64,000 nt of DNA from Dichomitus squalens LYAD-421 SS1 (taxonomy: Eukaryota > Basidiomycota > Agaricomycetes > Polyporales > Polyporaceae). This document shows positions 1 to 12,690 of the stretch, piece by piece (positions within the stretch are counted from its first letter, which is position 1; the number at the start of each line of letters is the position of its first letter). The notes beneath the pieces are model-generated. The model made no database searches and was not told the DNA's origin. It saw only the letters and a list, made by a program, of their open reading frames with translations. The position numbers and the translations under genes are program-made. The DNA lies in NCBI RefSeq assembly GCF_000275845.1, contig NW_006766884.1, forward strand, positions 2,126,122 to 2,190,121. Reading direction: 5' to 3'.

Positions 1-1603
1 CCGACAGGAATTGTACCACGATTTTGAGCGCGAGCTCATCATCGAGACCGTGTATTTCACAATATGTATCTACCTCATAAATCCATTGATCAAAGAGATC
101 CAGATCCGGAGTTCCAGGCCAGGTAAATGGGTGCTTGATTTTCACGCCTGCAAGAGCCCTTTTTAGACGCTTAGTCCGATGCTTCTGCTTCTTGCGGTGC
201 CTTTTCTCCGCCGACGATTTGCCTTTCTGCGATTTGTCCGAGGCGGACGAGCTATCGCTATTGTATCCTGATGAACTAGTACTATCTGAACTCGAGCTAG
301 AGCTTTCCGAGTCGTCCGAGCTGGAATCTGATGGGGAACTCGGAGGTCCACGCCCTCCGCCCCTGGTGCTATCCCGGAACCATCCTCCATCAGGCACTTG
401 GGAAGACTCCCTTTTGAACCGGGCAGGACCTGTCTTGACAGGTTTCGATTCTGAACTCTTCTTATCTGATCGCTCCGGCGCCGGAGTAGCACTCCTCCTA
501 GTGTGCCCGCTAACAAATTGCTTAAGGAATTCACGCTGCTGCGAGGTACGTGGTACATGCTTCCCTTTCTGTTTAGAAGTGTACCGGCTGCTCTGGCCAG
601 TTGGAGCCTCGGGCTCCTTCTCCTCTTCAGAGATCACTTCCACTAAGGTCGCCATGACTTCCAAAGGCCTAGATTCTATGCCTGTCTGCCTAGTGACTTC
701 TGCTTCAGCCGTACGAATGGAGTTGGCTATCGCGCGCTGCAATGCGCCGTCCTCGTCACTAGAGTCCACCTCCTACCAGAATTCGTCCAGCAGCGAGGTC
801 CCCCCACTGCTAACTTGAACCTCAGGGAGAATAGGGCTCCCGGTCTTGGTACTTGACCAATCAGTCGGGATAGGACCGAGCTGGTCCTCGAAGTCGCAAA
901 GATCGAACCAGGACGGAAAGTAGCGAGTTACCACGGGCAGAATGTCCGTGGTTTGTGGCTCTGGGCTGCGTCGCGCCCGTACCACCTTCCATTGGTCAGA
1001 GGAGACCGAAGAGCTTTCGTCCGCTCCCAAGTCCCCCTCTACGGCATCATGTCCTCCGATGCCGTCGCCTTCTTCTGCGAGCTGGACATCCTCTGAATAG
1101 AGGAGAGTACTGACTTCCGTCGTCTCGTCCTCTTCAGAGTCGTCCTCAGGTCAAGTATCAGCCTCAACGGCGATCTCAGACCTGGCTGACGGCACTGTGA
1201 CATCTGGTGTCGTGCCTGGGTGGGACGCCGTGGGCGTACCCCCGCGCATCCTTCGGTGACCACGGTACAACAGGCTCTCAACGTTGGGGATCATAGCCCC
1301 TTCGCGAATCGCCTGCGCAACTTTCCGTGTCACCCTCCTCCCGACATCCCTGTCCACGATCATATCGTAATCCTGAATTCCCCACTTCACGCTAAGCTCA
1401 ATGTCTGTAGCCGCGAAAAGTGGGGGACTCGGGTAGACAGGGGTCACCTTGCTCTGCTCGGCAGGTGGGAGAAAGTTAGAGTTGGGCAACTCACCGATTG
1501 CTTCAAACTCACGAGGCTCGGGAGCCTGTGTTCCCGACCCCGGGGTAGCGGCCGCCTTCCAAAAGGTCCGCGTACCCTGGTAAAAGTTGTTGTATGTCGA
1601 CAT
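1..1603 (-). pseudogene. Retrotransposon gag-like gene with two nonsense codons, 3' end off the window
   Basis: The ATG at 1603 opens a frame that stays the same to position 1 but is interrupted by TGA at 1151-1153 and TAG at 773-775. The predicted protein has an N-terminal section starting MSTYNNFYQGTRTFWK, an acidic middle, a Ser/Asp/Glu-rich stretch, then a Lys/Arg-rich patch. Next comes a segment containing HPFTWPGTPDLDLFDQWIYE, which resembles the start of the capsid-like domain in basidiomycete gag polyproteins. Because the frame is otherwise kept, the stops look like recent point mutations. No zinc knuckle is visible in the part present. The family assignment is by resemblance, not by a search. 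Confidence 0.7.
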
Positions 1604-1693
1604 GTCAATGAACCGGTATGATTCTAAAGCGATCGGGTGATCAAGCCGACGCAGTGAGAAATAGAGATATGAGAAAAGAAAACACTCAAAAAA

Positions 1694-2035
1694 TGTGAGA
1701 CTTCGGGCGCTTCAAGAGGGCGTGAGAGGTAAGCGATAGCTTGCCGAGAGTAGCCGAGGTTGAAGTCGTCCGAGAACACGAGAGAGTAAGAGACACACGA
1801 GAGGGTGAGTGGGTAGAGTCGTATATCTCGAACGCTGGGGCAACTCCCCTCTAAGTACAGGCCTTCTTATACTACTTGAGATCTACATCAGAGAAAGGAA
1901 CAGAGAAATACAAACGAGAGAAAGAGAGAAAGAGATCTATGGTGGCGGGAGCCACTGAGCCCAAAGGGCTTTGTTGCGATCGCGACAAAGCGCGATGTTC
2001 GTCCTAATCGGGTATGTCAGGCGCCGGCCCTTACA
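1694..2035 (-). repeat. 5' long terminal repeat (342 bp)
   Basis: On the plus strand the block starts TGTGAG and ends CTTACA, giving the usual TG..CA ends and a short imperfect terminal inverted repeat (TGTGAG against TGTAAG). It contains a minus-strand TATA-like site near 1866-1871 and lies directly upstream of the gag leader. The right-hand end overlaps a GC-rich palindrome at about 2023-2041. The second LTR is not in the window, so the boundaries are inferred from the ends alone. Confidence 0.6.
1866..1871 (-). promoter_or_regulatory. TATA-like site in the LTR
   Basis: The minus strand reads AGTATAAGAAGG here, in the middle of the LTR and upstream of gag, as expected for the U3/R promoter of a retrotransposon. 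Confidence 0.4.
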
Positions 2036-3612
2036 GGCCGGCACACGCAGACTTGGTTGCGGACACCAAGAGCAACCGTGGAATACCCCCGTTCAGCTTA
2101 GCGTCCCAGGTGGAAAACCTTTACGGATGTAAAAACACGTTGCGCCCGCGGATAATTGACGGGGGATATTCAACAGTCAAGTCCCATTTCCACGGTGCGA
2201 CCGTTGAACGCGCTTTTCACCCTGTCGAACCGGGGGTATTCCGGGGGCGCCAGGCCCGCTGACGTACGATTTCAGTCAGATTGGGATGAAAGCGCAACCC
2301 GAGTGTGCATATACCTTCCCTCGCAAAGTTAACACTTGAGAAGCAGCCGCCATTGTATTGACGATGAAGCTTGGTGCAGCTGAGGACAATATGAGGGTGT
2401 AATGTGTGGAGGAAGGGTGACTTAGGAAGAGCAGATGCCGGGGCGGTGGCGATGTCGTAAACCGGCAACTTGAAGAGATAGCGCCCACTACACCAGGGAC
2501 AAGGAACATGAAGGGGCCTCCACCCCAGTACTAGATCACTAATCCAGTGCGAGCAGGAGGAAGAGTGTTCATATCAGTTTCAATTCCTCTTCGAACCTTT
2601 TTCCAGTCGTTCCTCCCTAACAAGCTGTCTCGCTGATCAGCCCGATACCGTGACGCTGAGTTAGGGTATCTGGACGCTGTGGCTCAGCCTATGCCATCCA
2701 ACAACGCTAGAAGTCAGAAATAGTTCAACGTGTTCTGTCGGCGGCGGGAAGATCCCAGGAACTGGCGGCGACATCAGACGTGCATTCTCATCGATTGACT
2801 AGACAATTTGGGACCCGCGTGCATCGTGTCTCTGAATGATCCGTTGTTCGATGCTTGCCAGGACACCTACTACAGGTTTGTGTTGTTTTGTGGATGTTAG
2901 TCTGATACAAGAAAGCGCCCCGATGCTCATGCTTTATAGCCGCTATAAAGCCGCAGTTATGAGATACGGCTTGGTCTCCATGTGCAAGACATGGAGCCGT
3001 GTCGTCCATACCTAACGTTATTCACGAGGAGTTGTTCTGATGGCATCGTAGGAATGTTCAGTCTTACTGAGTGTGCATCGTGGAAAGCCTTTTGCCGAAC
3101 ATGCATTTCTGCGTCCAGTCACCCGCGCGGTCCTAGCAACGCCTGCAAGCGAGAACCGCAGAGTAAACCTGTCTTCTTTTGTGGTCGGGAACCAGAACCT
3201 ACGTTCCCGCCCTATGAGATCTGGCGGACTATTCGCAAGGAGCGCGCCAGCATGCCTATCAATACAGACGTTACATACCAATGGCGCCTTTGTGGTCGGC
3301 GATTGGATGAGCGTTTCACCAACTGTCAATCAGAATACTTACAGTGATCCAAATTCGTTCGTTGTTACGCAGCTCGGACAGGGACTCCATTGGGGCGCGA
3401 CGCGCTCGTTCACCCGCAAATGAGGCGGGTCGCACGTGCCAACCGCCAATGGGCCTACCTTTCTCTCCAACAAGAATCATCATTTACTTTGCACAGACCT
3501 ATATGTAGAGGAAGTAATTTACAATTGAGTCTCCAACCTGCAAGATCCTGCTGGACAAACTCACTTACAATCTCAGTTGTCGGCTTCAGAACCCTCTTGC
3601 GCCTGTCGCCTC
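2036..3612. other. Intergenic, no gene recognised
   Basis: Short open frames occur on both strands but none shows a domain, a convincing splice pattern or a signal peptide. A minus-strand ATG at about 2360 begins MAAASQVLTLRG and could be a first exon cut off by the retrotransposon, but nothing supports this further. Confidence 0.5.
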
Positions 3613-4689
3613 ATGAAACGTCTCGCTACCTTTGTTATCGTGCTCACCACGTATGGCATCGTTCCATACACTGTGGCGGCGGGTAATTACGACGCTATTC
3701 TGAGTCCTGACGCCGGCACAACCTGGTTTCGAGGCGAGAAACAGAATGTGATCTGGTATGTGGCACAAATGTCCGACGCGTAAGTGGCGGTAATCGACTT
3801 GCTAAATGTGATTCAGGGACTCCTTCAATATGCCCGCCAACCCTGGACATTCTCTTCTAACGCTGGCGTACAACAATCAATCTACACCTCGTAAGCAAAA
3901 CATGGATCCATCGTTGATTGGGTACTTACACTGCCTCAGTCGTCTTTGGTGAAGACTTCGATCTCTCGAGTGGACGAATGGGGGTCACAGTCCCATGGGT
4001 CGACGAGGGTTCATCTTACCAAGTTTGGCGTAAGTGCTCTATATGCTCCCCCGCTCTTACTTACCCGGTTGACCGCAATTCTTGCAGTTACCGTGACATA
4101 CATTCCTACCTCAGCCGGCGGGTCAGTCACGGTGGAGAGTACGAGAGACAGCATGGCACCTGGACCACTGAGCTGTCCCACCAACGTCGCCGCGCTGCAG
4201 TCGTCCCCGACGCGGGCGGTGATGATGGGAAAGAAACGATCTGCAGACAAGCCGACCCCACCGAACTATCGGCCGTCCGAGCCGCCTGCATCCACATCTA
4301 TATTCGAGACGTCGGCGACCAGTAGTACACCGTCGTCAGAGACCAGCATGCCGTCGTCAAGTGCTCAGTCTGCGGAAGCGACTTCAACTTCAACCTTCGC
4401 TGCCACGAGTCCCGCCTCAGCATCCGCCACCGCTACATTTTCTAGCACCGAGGGGGACGATAGTCCGGGGTCGTCTCTGGCAGGCTCTTCGGGGACCATG
4501 GAGGCATCGTCAGAGACCATAGCCAGTAGCACGATGTCTTCCACGTCCGCTTTAGCTTTGCCGAGCACTGCTGCCACCCCACCTTCGGGTACAACGTCAG
4601 GTGCTCAGGCGACTTTTACGATCTACAAGAGCCCATACTTCGAGATCAAGCAGCGGAAGGACAGCGGCTCGGCCGCAGATGCCCGATAG
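3613..4689 (+). CDS. Secreted Kre9/Knh1-domain protein with Ser/Thr-rich tail
   Basis: Exons 3613-3755, 3817-3890, 3940-4029 and 4088-4689 join in frame to give 302 residues. The N-terminus MKRLATFVIVLTTYGIVPYTVAA is a likely signal peptide, so this ATG is favoured. Residues from about 26 match the yeast cell-wall synthesis Kre9/Knh1 fold, also called the Ser-Thr-rich GPI-anchored membrane protein family: SPDAGTTWFRGEKQNVIWD, then a strand resembling LLTLAYNN, then GRMGVTVPWVDEGSSYQVW. The C-terminal half is very rich in Ser, Thr, Pro and Ala and is probably O-mannosylated. No hydrophobic GPI-type tail is visible; the protein ends in a charged sequence. Expected location is the cell wall or secreted space. 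The family assignment is good; the exact role in glucan assembly is not established for basidiomycete members. Confidence 0.82.
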
Positions 4690-5975
4690 CAGCTGTCCGC
4701 CAACCCACCTGCTCTGAAGTAGTGCCTACCTTGTCGAGTAGTATAACGCCATAATACCAGTCGATTTTAAGTAACCCGAAATGGGCTGCAGGACAGTATA
4801 CAGACGCAAATGAACAAGTACTAACGGTGACCGCGGCGCCCGACGACCGAGAAGCTCCCGCCGGGTGAGCGCGAATCCGTCCTACGTCATGTTGATGATG
4901 TACGTACGACCCTCCGTGGGTATGTACATACTTTAGAAGCAACCGGAAGAGAACGCGAGGGCCCCGGACGGGATCGCGCTCAGCACGGCTGAAGAGCTGT
5001 TTCGGGAAGCATGTAGAAGGGTAATGAACGCTCGGAAGGTGCCATGAGATTTTCTGAGGTCGGTAGTCCGTAGCGAACCCATTGGTACTAGGAAGAAGAA
5101 GGGCGAGGTCTACACCGGCGTTGCCTAGGACGGGTAGTGGTCCGGGCGGGTCTCGGGCAGATTGATACTGGACATGCATCGACATTCAGAAGCTAGCCTA
5201 AGTGAGATGCAACTCGTTCGAGCAATGGCATATGATAAGCCTGGAGGTGCAATCATTTGTGATGTGCCTTGAAGTTCGGCCGTGCGTGACCGGTTCGGTA
5301 GCGCCTGAACTGTTGTCCACTGTAATGGCCATATGTTGCATGCAGGCTGGAAAAACACGGACCGGACCCGAGCTAACACGCGCAGGTCGCTCTGGAACGG
5401 CCACGGCTACCATGAGAACCTAGAAGGAATTGAAGACAGCCATCAGACAATGCGGTCGAGACTTGAGCAGAACACTCACTGGATCGTAAGTATGATAACA
5501 GGCTACAGAGCCAGGCTTTCTGTTGAGTAGCATCAAAACAAGGATTTCGAACAGTCGTGCCTAGAGCTCCGTAGATTCGGTATGCCATCATGCTGCCTAT
5601 CGGGATTGCCTGAGTTCAAAATGAGGTTATTGAAGGCGATCCAGCATGCTAAGTAGGACGACCTGTGAACGGTTATATATCAGTAGTGGACAGGCCTGCC
5701 CTGGTAACTGTGTGTTTGTCGAGTTGAGCCTTACCAAGACGTCGATCTGAACGTTGCGCAAACTGGAAAGAAATAAGTCGAGGACAAGGTTGGCAGTCAA
5801 GTGCTCGCGTGGAATAAACGACGGAGCCAACCAGGAAGGGGGAAAGCGTGGGAGAAGAGTGGAAAAAAGCGGGACAGTTCCCGGAGGGCGCGGCTAGGGC
5901 GACCTCTCCCCCAGAAACCCCCACAGCAGTCATTTCGCATTTCGCATTTCGCCCGACATATCCAAATCCAAATCC
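4690..5975. other. Intergenic, no gene recognised
   Basis: It holds the 3' flank of the Kre9/Knh1-domain gene and the promoter side of the coiled-coil/AT-hook gene. The long minus-strand frame at 4646-5185 has no ATG context, domain or splice logic and is treated as chance. Confidence 0.5.
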
Positions 5976-7359
5976 ATGGCGACGACAACTGCGGGCTCGT
6001 CTGCCCAGGCCTCGTCCTCCTCCCCCGTCCCTACGCCTATCCTCGCCACCGGCGACTGGACAAAGAACCTCGTCCACCTCGCCAAAACCGCTGAGCTCAA
6101 GTCAGTCGCCTTCTCACCTCCTTTTTGGCACAATTCCACATGCTGATGTTCGCCTTGTTATAACGATCATAATCTTCCGTCTTCCTCCTTGCACATTCGG
6201 CCACATCTCGACGCTTCCTTCCTTCGCCGCGTAACCCTCTCCTGCTGCGGCGTGGGCTCGGGTTCCTGTCACTCGACATCCCTCCTACCTCTGGGGCGAA
6301 TCTTGTCCGGCGGCGCACGGCATATCCTCGATCGCGCCTCATCACGTGGGATGGCGTTCGTCTTGTGAAGGAAACATGCATTGACACTACAACTCCACAC
6401 TGCACACATTCTCTCCGCACACGCCGCGCTAGAGCAGAAGAACAAGGCCATCCAAGACCTTAAGGAGCAAAAGAACAAGTACGTCCAACTGCTTCCGCAT
6501 CCGTGCAGCTCTCGTCGGACATATGGAGGGAACTTACGGATATGTCGCGTCAGGCTCGAGAGCGAGCGATCACGGCTGCTGAATTGCCTACGTGAGGTGA
6601 GCCCCGTCCGATGTCATATTGCCGCCTCCCTCGTGCGACTTGCGTCCCCATGTTGACATCCCTGAATCGCAGGTCAACGAAGATCGGGATAAGGTTCGAG
6701 ATGGTTTCACACTACCGTATCAGGCATCCTCTCCCTAACCATCTTTCCCTTCCCGGCCAGGCCGACCTCGCCGAAGCAAGCCTTAGTAAAGAGTCAGTGC
6801 TTCATTTCAACCCTCACTCCTTCCCGGTGAAATTGACCGTATGAGTGTAGAGTAAATGACCTCCAATCGAAGATCAGGAATATCACTGAGGGGGAGTACG
6901 CCGTCGCAAAGCAAGATGTAGATCGGCTACGGCAAGAGCTCGGCCAGCCGCCACTACCGAGCCTTCAAACAACCCTCGAAGAGAAATCCGCAGAGTGCGT
7001 ACTACGTTCTCACGTCATGCTCCCATCACTAGCCGAGTCTGACGTCTGGAACTCTGCCTTTGTTTCTCCCTCCAATCATCTTACTGATGTTCTCATCCGC
7101 CCCGCGCTCCGTCGACTCTCGCGCTTATGGTCGCTTGTCACGCTCCGCTGCACGCCTCCTCGTCACCAGATATCTCAAGGCGCTTCGATTACAAGCGGAG
7201 GCCGCCAACAACGCGACAGGGACGAAGCGCCCGGGTGATGAGCTCGCCACAGACGGCCAGCCTGTCAAGCGCCCCCGCGGTCGACCAAAGGGCAGCAAGA
7301 ACTCCAAGCCGAAAGCGAAGCCCGGCGCTGCGCCCGCCCCCGCCGCGCCCAATCAGTGA
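5976..7359 (+). CDS. Coiled-coil protein with C-terminal AT-hook
   Basis: Seven exons (5976-6100, 6371-6478, 6554-6596, 6673-6693, 6761-6792, 6851-6994, 7170-7359) join in frame to 220 residues. After a Ser/Thr/Ala-rich N-terminus, residues about 25-150 are strongly helical and charged (for example ALEQKNKAIQDLKEQKNK, VDRLRQELGQ), consistent with a coiled coil. Near the C-terminus VKRPRGRPKGSKNSK is a clear AT-hook, which binds the minor groove of AT-rich DNA. This implies a nuclear, chromatin-associated protein. Exon 4 is only 21 nt and intron 1 is unusually long (270 nt). I do not recognise a named orthologue; the structure suggests a conserved basidiomycete protein, but that is inference. 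Confidence 0.78.
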
Positions 7360-10300
7360 CCCCAATACTGCACTGTGCAGGGTCGTCGTGGCGGGGCGCG
7401 CATGCTGGTGGTCCCGCTTTGTCATGAATGGGGTTGTTCTGTGGAATATAGGCGGCTGAGAGGATGTTTCAGCATGAACCATCGCATCTTGTATGTACTA
7501 CATGTTACGCTTTTCTTGTGATCCCGCTACCACTGTATCATAATCAGCTCTTTTTCTTGCTCTCGCGCACTTACGGCTTGCGTTGGAACACCTCGACGTT
7601 GTGCACCCATGCGGTACCGATAAAGCTGGATCATGAACGTGCTCATCAACTAGCCCGATATCGACCCTAGCGGCATGTCCAGCGCCTCCTAAGCCTCGTG
7701 GCGAGTCCCATTTGCTACTGCATCACTGAGGATCATCAATGAGCGTTGCAGGGTATATGGCCGCTCAGAAGGGTCATGAAGTATGTGGAGACCGAATCGT
7801 CATGCGCTAGACTCAGCTCCAGCCAACGAGGGACAGTAAATCGTCTCGCAAGCCCACCGTTCCTCGGTCGTACTGGTCGGCCATTCATCAAGCTCGAACC
7901 GCCGTCTAGCTCACGGGTCCCCTCTGAAATCAGCGCGCAAACATTCGCTAAAAGTTGGGCAAAATCCCAAGACTACCATCCGCTGCACGCTAGACTCCAA
8001 CACAAGAGGCCTCTCTCGTGTAGGGTTCAGCGGGCGAGCTAGCGACCCTTTAGCTGATGTCCCAAACTTCGGACAGCGGGCGTGAGCGTTTCCAGAGCCC
8101 AGTGCACTCACTGGCTGTTGATTCGGAGTCTGACCATCCGTGCGCACAGATCCGCGGACTCGGTCTTGGGCTTGGGCATCGGGATGAACCCGGCGAAACG
8201 CATGCGCGCAAGTGATGTGCGAGTGCGGCGGACTGCTGTGCTGCGCTGACGGGCTGCGGTTAAGCGATGCACCGATTGAGGCTGCTGGTGTTGGCATTAG
8301 CTGGCGAGCGGGAGACGCCGTCCGGTGTTGATGGACTTGGACTCCTCGGCGGCGAGCTGGCTATGTTTCAACATATGTATTGGTACAGCGATTGGTAGCC
8401 ACGTCGCATGCAACTCGCCATATGGGCAGAGATGGAGCTGTTGATGGGTGGGAATGGTCCCGGGGAGGTCGACACCTGCGGCGAGGCAGGGTTGGAATGT
8501 TAGACGTTAGACAGGGAGGACGCTCCGGGCGGGGCCTTGCCGACTCTCCAGATTAGCTTCCATATGCTGGGTAGCGAGCAACGTTGTTTGGCGGTGGCGC
8601 ACGCCGGGTCAATGCTGAACATTCCCTGTTTGACATCTCTAAGGAGCATCTATGGATATAGTTGTAGTCGTTAGTGACCCGTAACCCGGCGAAGCCCTGT
8701 GAGTATCTTCCGGTTGGCGGGCGCCACAGGTCCCGACGTTGCGTGTCGCGGAGGGCGGGCTCGTCGCCCGCGGCACCCACCGCTAAGACGGATTCAGCAG
8801 ACCAAAAGCCCAGGCTGTCCCTGATTTCGTGGGTGACATAGTTCTCAAGCGAGGGGGACTCGAAGCGACTCGACGTCGCGAACGACTTGCGTGTTGGACT
8901 TGTCTATTCGAGAGTGGAGTTGCGGTCGGCGCGAGTCAAGACGCCAAGCGCGTCACGTCGAGTACGCGAGGAATAAATACATGCAACAGTTGGCTATTTT
9001 GGGTGGACAATGGGCTCGGCTCGCGTCATGTCAGTCTCCGTTGCGATTGATGATCGTAAGCACGGACGAAGGGCCTTTAGCGAGGCAGCTGATAAGAGAG
9101 ATCGAGAAGACTGGCGTAACCTGTCAACTTGAGCCTTTTGGGAGGACAAAGAGTTCGCGTACCCTGCGACGCGTCGCGCACGGTGTCGTGATCGCGACTC
9201 ATTTCGTGCCAATCATCAGACAGACCACATCGCCTGTCTTCGGCTACGAACAAAAGAGACAAAGGGCCTTTGTTAGTACGCGAGCCTGATGTGACGTGAA
9301 GTTCGATGATATTCGCCGTCCCAGCCGCGAGAGTCCATCCCGGGTGGTACAAATTTCCAGCAATAGTGGCACGCGTACTTCGCTACCGGTCTTGAATCTG
9401 GGACCACTTTTGGTGTGATATGAAATAAGAATGAGTTGTCCGAGGACACCGTCTCTGTCAGCAGCTGCTTACGCTGTTCAACGCTGCGATCACTCACCTA
9501 GCGCTGCCCATCTCTCCACCTCAGCCTATATTGCATCCCCAACACGCCCGCCTCCATTGACGCGAACAACAGACCCCATGATCCATAGCCGAAGCGAAAA
9601 ATCCGACGCACGTCGGGTCGTCCGGTCGACGAGCGACGCGTCTGCCGCCAAGGCGCGCGCCGACCGGCCACGCCTGCCAAATCCGCACCCGAGTCCGAAT
9701 CCGAATCCGGACAGGGCAAAGAGCCGCCGGCCCATTTTGCCTCGGCACCCGGATGAGGCAGGAGCAGCGCCTTCCGTTCCTGGACCAGAGATCGCCATCG
9801 GCGTTTAGATGCGGAATGCGGGAGGCTCAGGCGCCGGGACCGATCTCGATAGCGATTGTACGCCCGCCCACCGCTTGAGTCCGAGTCCGAGCCTCCGCCT
9901 CCGTGCTGCTCCGCACCGCTGGTCTAGTCTCGTTGGCGTCGGCCGATCGCATGAGGTGCGAGGTCGGCGGCGGCTGTGGGCCTTCGTCCGCCCTCGGATT
10001 CATCGCGGACAGGTAGGCGCGCCACCGTCTTCTATCTTCTGCAGCGCGGGCGATGGGAGACGCTGCCTTTCGAGGGGGCCTTCTGTGGGCGCCACAGAGT
10101 GGAGAAGCAGCTGGTTCTCCTGCGTGCGAAGGTTGACGAGAAGGCGAGGGTGAGAGCGAAGGCTGCCATGGAATGCAGGGGACGTTCTGTTTTGGGCACG
10201 CTGCCCATGCGCGAGATGTGCGAAAGGAAGAGACGCACGCGTGACGATAGGAGGCAGCTGCAGGGATTGGAAGTCGACTCCGCGCTTAGCGACAGGATGT

Positions 10301-12690
10301 GATGTACATTGTAGACACCAGCGAGCGCGCGGCGGTGAGCAACGGGATAAATGAGTGGCGTCCAGAAGCTTCCGAGAAATACCATGGTAGCCCTTGCCAA
10401 AGCGTGTCTTCCCCAGACCTGCCACTGCAGTCGTATTCCATCCTCACCTCATGGTCGCCGATCGTGCAAGATGAACGTAGTATAGTTATGTAAGGCATAC
10501 ATAGCAGACGCCGTCCGAATCGGTGTCGATGACTTACCAACTCGCTTACCACACTTACGTGTAAACCTCGTTGCCCGTTGCTTACCAACCGCTTTCGTTG
10601 TCGTCCGAACCCACTCGAAGGCGCGCCCAAAGTTGGGAGCGAGGCGTGAAGATGCAACTGACTCCTCGGAGAGATGACGTGGAGTGACTCGGAGGCCGCG
10701 CCGGCTACTGGCGGGTGACATGGAAGCAGCTCATAATTGGGGACTGCACATGAAGAGTCGCGATACAATCCGAATTCCGAAATCGAATCGAACGGTCATG
10801 GTCGGGCGAGATGGCCTGTCGGCAGATGGGCATGGCGCCGCTTTGAGAAACGGGGTACCGTGTTGTAGAATTCTCGGCGATATGATACGTGTCTGCGACG
10901 TGCGGCGAAACGGAGTGCGGTATCCTGTCGCGACCTTCACGACGCGTGCGGCGAATCGGAATGTAGGCGATGGTAGCATGTTGGGGTTTCTACGCGCCAC
11001 GCGGCCCGCAGAGAAACCTCAAGCTCGCGCTTATGGTTCATTCTACGAATTGTGCTGGGTAAATGGAGACGAAGCGATTCGCGCTGCCATCTGCGGGACT
11101 GCGGCTGATGCCTCGCGAACCATCCGTACGCAGTGGGCATGCGCAGGGCCCGCAGACGACGCAGACGCGTTCCGACTGCGAATGCGCTTCCATACAGACC
11201 GCACGATGCACGTTCTGCAGCCCCACCTGGCCACTGACTGAAGTGTACTGACCCAGCACCCGACGCCGAGGGCCCCAGTGATGGCTGCATAGTCTCAGAT
11301 TGCAAAGTGGCAAGTCAGCCGCAGCGCACGCGTCTCGTCGCGCCGGTGGGTGCCTGCCGCGGACACGTCGCCCCGGAGGGCGTTGCGGGTCTGCGACAGC
11401 TTGTCGCCACTCGGCAAACTGGCTCGCATTTAATTTGATGGCGCGTGCAGAGCAAAGTCCACTCGAGTCGGACTGCCCGAGATCCTGTGCTGCCGGTCTG
11501 GCGCCCAGGGCCTGCCGACGTGGAATATATCGCATGCGGACATATTTATCGCATTTATCGTGGGCGTTGCTAACGCCGGATGCTAATTGCATTTGCTTTA
11601 CAGCGCTGGGGAGCGTGCTGCCCGCCAGGTTGCTTGGAAGCAGACGATACAAGCGTGGGGAGGTATTGAGACTATCGACGTAGGATCTATTAGTAGACAG
11701 ATGCGCAATTACTGTGCGTACAGTTCAACGACTGCCAATCTGGCGCAGGGTACATGCCTATCTGCGTGCATGTATTCCGGAAGTGGGGAAAGGAAGCTGG
11801 ACTGGGAAGACGGTCCGTGGGAGGGGAAGGCGAATGCGGAAATCGGGATTCGGGCTGGCGAAGGAGCGCGTCGATGGGTGCGTCCAACCGGGGGGGAAGC
11901 GGCTGCATCCGGATATTTCGAACGTAGACCGGAAACGAGCAGGAGGTGTGGACCAAAGTGATCACGCCGGGCATGCTCGCAGAACAGGCCTGGGGCTGGA
12001 CTCTGAGCCCGATAAGGTGGACAGCTGTCTGCAATTAGCAGGCGCATTCCCCGGCCTGGGCAACCAGCGCCGGGGCTCTGTAGGACTCGGGCCTGGGCAT
12101 AGATCGGTCGAGAAGGGGGCTCGGCGGGATGAACGAGAGCGTGCTGTGATGAAGATTCCCAAGTAGACTGATGTCGTCCAGGCTAACAGACACAGTATTG
12201 CGAATCAGCGGCCAAGTGCTTGTTGAAGGGCTGCTTAGGAGACAGGAGGAAGAATGACGGGGCGGGTGGCAGGGAGCGCCTTGATTTGCAACAATTGGGC
12301 GTTGTGCGAGAAAGAGAGATCTGAGGAATCTGGCATCGCTTACGGATGGCGTCGGGGTGCTTACGGAGGCTGAAGGCGCGTCGGAAAGAGCGGTGAGTCA
12401 ACCCGGGTGGGGTCAATCAGCCCAGGGCCCGACCGCCCGCGGAAGACCCTGCCGGGCGCCTGTCGGCAGCTGCGCGTCTGTCCTGTCCTCTCGCCTCGGA
12501 CGGCATTCATTCCAATCGGATCTCAGATCTCGCCCATCCCACTCCCGTCGTGTCAGTCTCTCCCTTGCCTCCCGCAGTTTTATAAGCTCCTCCTCCATGG
12601 CCCTGCCTCCCCCATCCCGCCCCCCCAGCGATCCGCTTCCTCAGCCATCAGCTCCTCCAGCCCCTCCTCCTCCATAGCAACACAATAGCA
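7360..12690. other. Long intergenic stretch, no gene recognised
   Basis: About 5.3 kb without a supportable gene. ATG-led frames exist, for example minus 8297 down to 7911 (Pro/Ser/His-rich) and plus 9431-9808 (125 residues, Pro-rich, encoding an NPNP-type run over a CCGAATCCG repeat). A plus frame of about 174 codons runs from an ATG near 10720 to 11241. None shows a domain, and overlapping open frames in several registers suggest GC-rich chance openness or decayed sequence. A non-coding RNA cannot be ruled out. Confidence 0.4.

Larger units (their letters stand above)
1..2035 (-). mobile_element. 5' part of a decayed LTR retrotransposon (Ty3-like)
   Basis: Read on the minus strand, an LTR at 1694-2035 is followed by a leader and a gag-type reading frame that runs off the left edge of the window. 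Only the 5' LTR, the leader and part of gag are visible; protease, reverse transcriptase and integrase would lie outside. Assignment to the Ty3 superfamily is an inference from the style of the gag protein, because no pol domain can be seen. I found no clear tRNA primer-binding site next to the LTR. Two in-frame stop codons in gag indicate that this copy is not autonomous. Confidence 0.75.

Noticed and set aside
10684..11241. 185-codon plus-strand frame
   Set aside because: It starts at a non-ATG codon, shows no domain, and other frames of the same DNA are open as well.
11038..11652. 204-codon minus-strand frame
   Set aside because: No ATG at its start and overlaps open frames on the other strand; composition rich in Arg, Ala and Cys as in antisense shadows.
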